A stretch of DNA of 17,491 nt, taken from positions 1-17,491 of the forward strand of contig JAJECR010000271.1 in the NCBI GenBank assembly GCA_022821935.1. Direction: 5' to 3'. Source of the stretch: Candidatus Latescibacterota bacterium. Its GTDB lineage: Bacteria; JAAXHH01. The notes beneath the pieces were generated by a model, which did no database searches, had not been told where the DNA came from, and saw only the letters and a list, made by a program, of their open reading frames with translations. Below are positions 13,399-17,491 of this stretch, in pieces. The stretch's first letter is position 1, and each line of letters starts with the position of its first letter. The position numbers and the translations under genes are program-made.

Positions 13399-14733
13399 CT
13401 ACCTGAACGGCAACATTTTCTGGCCGAGCTGCTCCATGGCGCCCGGCCGGTTCAACTGTTTCATCATTTTCTGCATCATCTGGTATTGTTTCAGTAACTG
13501 ATTCACCTCCTGCACGCTCGTTCCGCTTCCCCGTGCGATACGCCGGCGTCTGCTGCCGTTGATCACCACGGGACGCGCCCTTTCGTGTCTGGTCATGGAA
13601 CTCAGAATGGCGTCCATGCGTACGAGCGCTTTTTCATCCATATCCATGCCCTTCAACGCCTTCTTGTTGACGCCGGGCATCATCTCGACCAGTTCCTGAA
13701 TGGAGCCCATCTTTCCCAGTTGCTGGAGCTGCGACCGGAAATCCTCGAGGTCGAAGGTCTGCTTGCGCAGCTTCGCCTCCAGCTTGCGCGCTTCCTCCAC
13801 GTCGATTGCGGCCTGCGCGCGTTCGACCAGGGACACCACGTCGCCCATCCCCAGGATCCGGGAAGCCATCCGTTCGGGATGGAAGACCTCCAGGGCGTCC
13901 AGTTTCTCGCCGACCCCCACGAACTTTATGGGCTTGCGGGTTATCTGCCGGATGGACAGCGCGGCGCCGCCCCGGGCGTCCCCGTCCATTTTCGTCAGGA
14001 TACACCCGTCGATGTCGAGACGCCGGTCAAAGGCCTCCGCCACGTTGACCGCGTCCTGGCCCGTCATCCCGTCCACCACGAGCAGGATCTCATGGGGATG
14101 GACCGCCTCGCGGATGCCGTGCAATTCATCCATCATCTCGTCGTCGACGTGCAGACGGCCCGCCGTATCCAGGATGACCACGTCGCGGTCCTCCCGCCCG
14201 GCCCGGTCCACGGCGACCTTGCAAATTGTCTCGGGAGACCGGCCGTCCCCGAGGGATATGACCGGCACGCCCAGCTGTTCGCCCAGCACCTGCAGCTGCT
14301 TTACCGCCGCGGGCCGGTAGACGTCCGCCGCGGCCAGCATGGGTCGGCGGCCTTCCTCGAGCAGGCGATGGGCCAGCTTCCCCGTGGCCGTCGTCTTTCC
14401 GGATCCCTGCAGGCCGGCCATCATGACAACGGTCGGAGGCGTTTCCGCGAAGGCGATCCCGACGGCTTCCTCGCCCATCAGGGACACCAGTTCCCGGTGG
14501 ACGACTCCCACCATCTGCTGCCCCGGGGACAGGTTGCTCAACACGCCCTGTCCCAGCGCCTTTTCCTTGACCGAGTCGATGAAGGATCGGGCCACCTTGA
14601 AATTCACATCGGCTTCCAGCAGGGCGCGGCGCACCTGCCGGAGACTGTCGTCGATGTTCTTCTCGGTCAGTTTGCCCTGGCCGCGGAGTTTTCTGACGAT
14701 CCCCTCCATACGGCCGGCAAGTTCTTCAAACAA
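13399..14733 (-). CDS. ffh: Signal recognition particle protein Ffh
   Basis: GTPase that binds 4.5S RNA and signal sequences of nascent chains and delivers ribosomes to FtsY at the membrane. The start is set at the TTG at 14733 because it has GGGGGA about 5 nt upstream and gives MFEELAGRMEGIVRKLRG, the usual Ffh N-terminus; a TTG at 14745 would add four residues and lacks such a site. The 444-residue product has the N domain (1-85), G domain with GLQGSGKTT (107-115), AADVYRPAAVKQL (135-147), DTAGR (189-193) and TKMDGDARGG (247-256), then the methionine-rich M domain (about 300-444). The SRP-RNA-binding region is SRRRRIARGSGTSVQEVNQL (394-413). It follows rsmB with a 17-bp gap and precedes rpsP. 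Confidence 0.97.
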   Translation of the reverse strand: MFEELAGRMEGIVRKLRGQGKLTEKNIDDSLRQVRRALLEADVNFKVARSFIDSVKEKALGQGVLSNLSPGQQMVGVVHRELVSLMGEEAVGIAFAETPPTVVMMAGLQGSGKTTATGKLAHRLLEEGRRPMLAAADVYRPAAVKQLQVLGEQLGVPVISLGDGRSPETICKVAVDRAGREDRDVVILDTAGRLHVDDEMMDELHGIREAVHPHEILLVVDGMTGQDAVNVAEAFDRRLDIDGCILTKMDGDARGGAALSIRQITRKPIKFVGVGEKLDALEVFHPERMASRILGMGDVVSLVERAQAAIDVEEARKLEAKLRKQTFDLEDFRSQLQQLGKMGSIQELVEMMPGVNKKALKGMDMDEKALVRMDAILSSMTRHERARPVVINGSRRRRIARGSGTSVQEVNQLLKQYQMMQKMMKQLNRPGAMEQLGQKMLPFR

Positions 14734-14750
14734 GATTTCCCCCAATGCGG

Positions 14751-16100
14751 TCAGTCCGCTCTTCTAAGCCTCACCGCAAAACTCCCGTCGATTCCGTGCG
14801 TGGAAGGCAGCGTGGCGATCCTGCCTGCGCCGTCCAACACACCGGCCAGGTCCCGGGGCCAGTCTCCGGGTTCTTCCTGCCGGAACCCGGGATGCCTGCC
14901 GCAGAACGCGGCCACGACCTCTTCATTCTCTTCCGGCTCAATGGTGCACGTGCTGTACACCAGGACGCCGCCCCGCTTCACCAGTCCTGCGCCGCCTTCC
15001 AGCAGCGCCAGCTGTTCGTCGCGGAGACGGTCTATGTCCTCCGCCTTCCGACGCCACCGCAGGTCGGGCCGGCGCGCGATGGTGCCGAGTCCGGAACAGG
15101 GGGCGTCGACCAGGACGCGGTCGGCCGCGAAATCCACGCCGGGCGACCGGCCGTCCATGCCGACGAGACGCACCTGCCCCAACCCCATTCGCCGCCGGTT
15201 TTCCTCCACCCGGTGGAGTCGATGCAGTGACGTATCGCAGGCAATCACGCTGCCGCCCGCGCCAACGATGTGCGCAATATATGTTGTTTTTCCCCCCGGA
15301 GCGCAACATAAATCGACAATGTTCTCGCCCGGCTTCGGGCCCAAAAGCCGCACCGCGAGACCCGCGCTTTCGTCCTGTACCTGGAACAGGCCCGCTTCAT
15401 GAGCGGGCAGGCGGCGGAGGTCGCCAGCGTGCCGGATGGACAGGAAATCATCGAGCCACAGACCCGGTTCCACGTGGATTTCATGGAGCTTCAACCTGTC
15501 GGCGAGGTCCCGCGGCGTGGACCGCGACGTGTTGACCCGGATGGAAAGGGACGGCGTCCGGTTTCCCGCCTTCATGAGGGCGGCAGCGGCTTCCGCGCCG
15601 TAACGCCCGATCCATCGATTCGCCAGCCACGGGGGGTAGGAATGGGTGACGCCGAGTTCCGTGACCGGGTCTTCCCCGCTCGCCGGCCGAGCCAGCTGGT
15701 CACGCTTTCGGATGGCCGTCCTGAGGATGGCGTTGGTCAGGCGGACGGTGCCCGCGTGTCCGTACCGCCTGGCCAGCTGCACGGACTCATGGGTGGCGGC
15801 GGCATCGGGGACCTGGTCCATCATCATCAACTGGTACAGGCCCATGCGGAGGATATGACGAATCCACGGCGTCAGCGATTCCGGGTTCCCGCGCATCAGC
15901 TGGCCGAGCATCCAGTCCAGGCGCCGCCGCCAGCGGATCGTGCCGTAGACCACTTCGGTGGCGAAGGCCCGGTCCCGGCCTCCACTCGCGTACTGCCGGA
16001 AGAGGGCGTCGAGGGCGTCGCGCGGCGGGACGTCCCCGGTCTCCGCGCGATGCAGCGCCTTCAGGGCGATCTCGCGCGCCCCGGGCGGGCGCGTCGTCAT
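14751..16100 (-). CDS. rsmB: 16S rRNA (cytosine(967)-C(5))-methyltransferase
   Basis: Methylates C967 of 16S rRNA using S-adenosylmethionine. The 449-residue product matches the usual length and has an N-terminal NusB-like RNA-binding domain (about 1-140, with RDRAFATEVVYGTIRWRRRL) and a C-terminal Rossmann methyltransferase domain. Motif I is VDLCCAPGGKTTYIA (262-276), motif IV VDAPCSGLGTIARRPDLRW (331-349) with Cys335, and motif VI VYSTCTIEPEENEEV (381-395) with the catalytic Cys385. The C-terminal HGIDGSFAVRLRR is also typical. The ATG at 16100 overlaps the fmt TGA by 4 bp (ATGA), the classic coupling arrangement, and the gene lies in the def-fmt-rsmB order common in bacteria. Confidence 0.96.
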   Translation of the reverse strand: MTTRPPGAREIALKALHRAETGDVPPRDALDALFRQYASGGRDRAFATEVVYGTIRWRRRLDWMLGQLMRGNPESLTPWIRHILRMGLYQLMMMDQVPDAAATHESVQLARRYGHAGTVRLTNAILRTAIRKRDQLARPASGEDPVTELGVTHSYPPWLANRWIGRYGAEAAAALMKAGNRTPSLSIRVNTSRSTPRDLADRLKLHEIHVEPGLWLDDFLSIRHAGDLRRLPAHEAGLFQVQDESAGLAVRLLGPKPGENIVDLCCAPGGKTTYIAHIVGAGGSVIACDTSLHRLHRVEENRRRMGLGQVRLVGMDGRSPGVDFAADRVLVDAPCSGLGTIARRPDLRWRRKAEDIDRLRDEQLALLEGGAGLVKRGGVLVYSTCTIEPEENEEVVAAFCGRHPGFRQEEPGDWPRDLAGVLDGAGRIATLPSTHGIDGSFAVRLRRAD

Positions 16101-17074
16101 GCGGGCTCCGCCTCCGGGCGTCCTGAGTCCGCCTCCGGACCGCCGAACCGGTCTCCGGCCGCGGGCCGGTATCCCCTCAGAAATTCCAATCCATCGATCC
16201 GGCTCCGTCCCTCGGGCTGTACCCTGACCAGTTCCAGGCCGCCGTCTCCGGTTTGAACGGTAATGCCCCGGCGTTCGTCGGCGAAGACGATCTCGCCCGG
16301 TTCGCGCCCTAAGTCCGCATCAAGGGCTACGGGCCGGCTCGTGATGACGCGCAGGTTCTTCCCCCGCCAGGTGGTGAAGGCCATGGGGGCCGGGTTCAGG
16401 CCCCGCACCTTGTTGTGTATGGTTCGGGCCGGCAGCCGCCAGTCAATGCGGCCGTCCTCCCTTGCGATCCGGGGCGCCGGTGTCGCCGGGCCCTCCTGGG
16501 GCCGCGGACTGACGCCACCGGCCGCCATCAGGTCCACCGTACGCAGAAGCAGATCCGCGCCGATACGGGACAGGCGATCGTGCAGCTCGCCGGCGGTTTC
16601 TTCCGGTCCGATCGGCACGGTTTCCTGGCAGAGGATGTCTCCCGTGTCCACCTGCCTTTCGACCAGGAACGTGGTGACGCCCGTTTCTTCGTCCCCGCTC
16701 ATCACCGCCCACTGTATGGGCGCCGCGCCCCGGTACCTGGGAAGCAGGGAAGGATGCAGATTGACCGTGTCCATAGGGGGTATGTTCAGCAGTGCGGTGG
16801 GCAGGATGCGAAAGGCCACGACCACGAAGAGATCGGCCTCCACGTCGCGCAAGGCGCGCAGGAAAACCGGATCGCGCAGCTTTTCCGGCTGCCAGACAGG
16901 TAGTCCGTGCCGCAGGGCCGCTTCCTTCACCGGCGACGAAACGGTCTTCAACCCGCGGCCCTTCGGCCGGTCGGGCGCGGTGACGACACCGGCCACCTCG
17001 TGTTCCGTCCCTCCGATCAGCGCTTCCAGGGACGGCACGGCGAAATCGGGCGTACCCATGTAGACCACGCGCAT
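16097..17074 (-). CDS. fmt: Methionyl-tRNA formyltransferase
   Basis: Formylates the initiator methionyl-tRNA with 10-formyltetrahydrofolate before translation begins. The 325-residue product has the family's normal length. It shows MRVVYMGTPDFAVPSLEALI (1-20), the catalytic segment TVNLHPSLLPRYRGAAPIQW (103-122) with Asn105 and His107, and RQVDTGDIL (140-148) with Asp143. The C-terminal OB-like domain includes VRGLNPAPMAFTTW. The stretch before the active site reads VVVAFRILP instead of the more common AYGxILP, a form seen in Bacteroidetes relatives. The ATG at 17074 lies 1 bp after the def stop and has AGGCGGA about 6-7 nt upstream. Confidence 0.97.
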   Translation of the reverse strand: MRVVYMGTPDFAVPSLEALIGGTEHEVAGVVTAPDRPKGRGLKTVSSPVKEAALRHGLPVWQPEKLRDPVFLRALRDVEADLFVVVAFRILPTALLNIPPMDTVNLHPSLLPRYRGAAPIQWAVMSGDEETGVTTFLVERQVDTGDILCQETVPIGPEETAGELHDRLSRIGADLLLRTVDLMAAGGVSPRPQEGPATPAPRIAREDGRIDWRLPARTIHNKVRGLNPAPMAFTTWRGKNLRVITSRPVALDADLGREPGEIVFADERRGITVQTGDGGLELVRVQPEGRSRIDGLEFLRGYRPAAGDRFGGPEADSGRPEAEPA

Positions 17075-17075
17075 T

Positions 17076-17491
17076 TCAGTCCGCCTGGCTGCTTGACTTG
17101 AGTTTCTTCAGACGGTTGCGGATGAACTGGAGACGGAACCTGCTGATGCGATCGATGAAAAGGACGCCTTCCAGGTGGTCGTATTCGTGGACCAGGACGC
17201 GGGCCAGCAGTCCGTGGCCCTCGATCTCCAGCGGACGGCCGTCCAGGTCCGTGGCCTCGACGCGCACGACGTCGGGCCGGGTCACCTTGTCGAAGAGCTC
17301 CGGAAAACTCAGGCAGCCCTCTTCGCCCGTCTGCTCGCCCTCCTGCTTGACGACGCGCGGATTCACCAGCACCAGGTGGTCCGGGTCTCCGTCCAGAGAC
17401 GGTCCGACGCGGTCCCGGAAGAGTTCGGGATCCATGGCCCCGAGATTCACCACGTACATGCGGACGGCCTCGCCCACCTGCGGTGCGGCCA
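17076..17491 (-). CDS. def: Peptide deformylase, N-terminus beyond the window
   Basis: Metalloenzyme removing the formyl group from the N-terminal methionine of new proteins, acting after Fmt. Only about 138 residues are present; the 5' end, probably some 40-50 residues, lies right of the window. The reading frame runs to the edge and its first complete codons spell AAPQVG, the end of motif 1 (GxGLAAPQVG). Motif 2 is EEGCLSFPEL with the metal-ligand Cys, and motif 3 is VHEYDHLEGVLF with HExxH, so the active site is intact. The GTG at 17477 inside motif 1 is not the true start. A Lys/Ser-rich tail (RLKKLKSSSQ) ends the protein. Fmt follows after 1 bp. Confidence 0.95.
   Translation of the reverse strand, partial: AAPQVGEAVRMYVVNLGAMDPELFRDRVGPSLDGDPDHLVLVNPRVVKQEGEQTGEEGCLSFPELFDKVTRPDVVRVEATDLDGRPLEIEGHGLLARVLVHEYDHLEGVLFIDRISRFRLQFIRNRLKKLKSSSQAD

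Noticed and set aside
13585..15402. 605-codon open frame on the plus strand opposite ffh and rsmB
   Set aside because: It is antisense to two well-supported genes with all family motifs; long antisense frames are expected at this GC content, and its translation resembles no family.

Overview
This is a gene-dense, GC-rich bacterial chromosome segment (about 17.5 kb, 18 protein genes, no RNA genes or mobile elements seen). The core genes and their order are standard bacterial. Several sequence details (Fmt with an AFRILP segment, TrmD with a GLL-x-x-x-VYTRP motif) resemble the Bacteroidetes/FCB side of the tree. That, together with the PhyH dioxygenase, sugar isomerase and Gfo/Idh genes, suggests an uncultivated FCB-group lineage such as Latescibacterota. 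The placement is inference and not proven by the window.

Layout from left to right. (1) 5-865, plus strand: a phytanoyl-CoA-dioxygenase-family Fe(II)/2-oxoglutarate oxygenase, ending 3 bp from a convergent neighbour. (2) 869-6575, minus strand: a four-gene unit read in the order glyS (glycyl-tRNA synthetase, GTG start), Gfo/Idh/MocA dehydrogenase, sugar phosphate isomerase/epimerase, family-5 solute-binding lipoprotein. A near-consensus sigma70 promoter lies in front of glyS. (3) 6576-6815: a 240-bp divergent intergenic region, the longest non-coding stretch. (4) 6816-8972, plus strand: a YgfZ-type folate-binding protein and dihydroorotase PyrC. (5) 9001-17491, minus strand: a long translation/protein-export operon read in the order def (cut by the window edge), fmt, rsmB, ffh, rpsP, rimM, trmD, rplS, rnhB, yraN, then a membrane-anchored PHP-domain metallohydrolase. 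Genes abut or overlap by 4 bp at fmt/rsmB, rplS/rnhB and yraN/PHP.

The large operon joins N-terminal protein processing (Def, Fmt), rRNA/tRNA methylation (RsmB, TrmD), ribosome assembly and structure (RimM, S16, L19), membrane targeting (Ffh) and RNA/DNA maintenance (RNase HII, YraN). The glyS unit is mixed: an essential aminoacyl-tRNA synthetase appears to drive carbohydrate or polyol catabolism genes and an orphan binding protein.

No new defence or mobile system was found. The least expected signal is structural: at four minus-strand genes (Gfo/Idh, sugar isomerase, rnhB, rpsP) a short tandem duplication sits at or just after the stop codon, and in three of them it copies the stop-codon region itself. 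Other points of note are an approximately 80-residue insertion in GlyRS after motif 3, a promoter-overlapping dyad before glyS, and a hairpin between the Gfo/Idh and isomerase genes.
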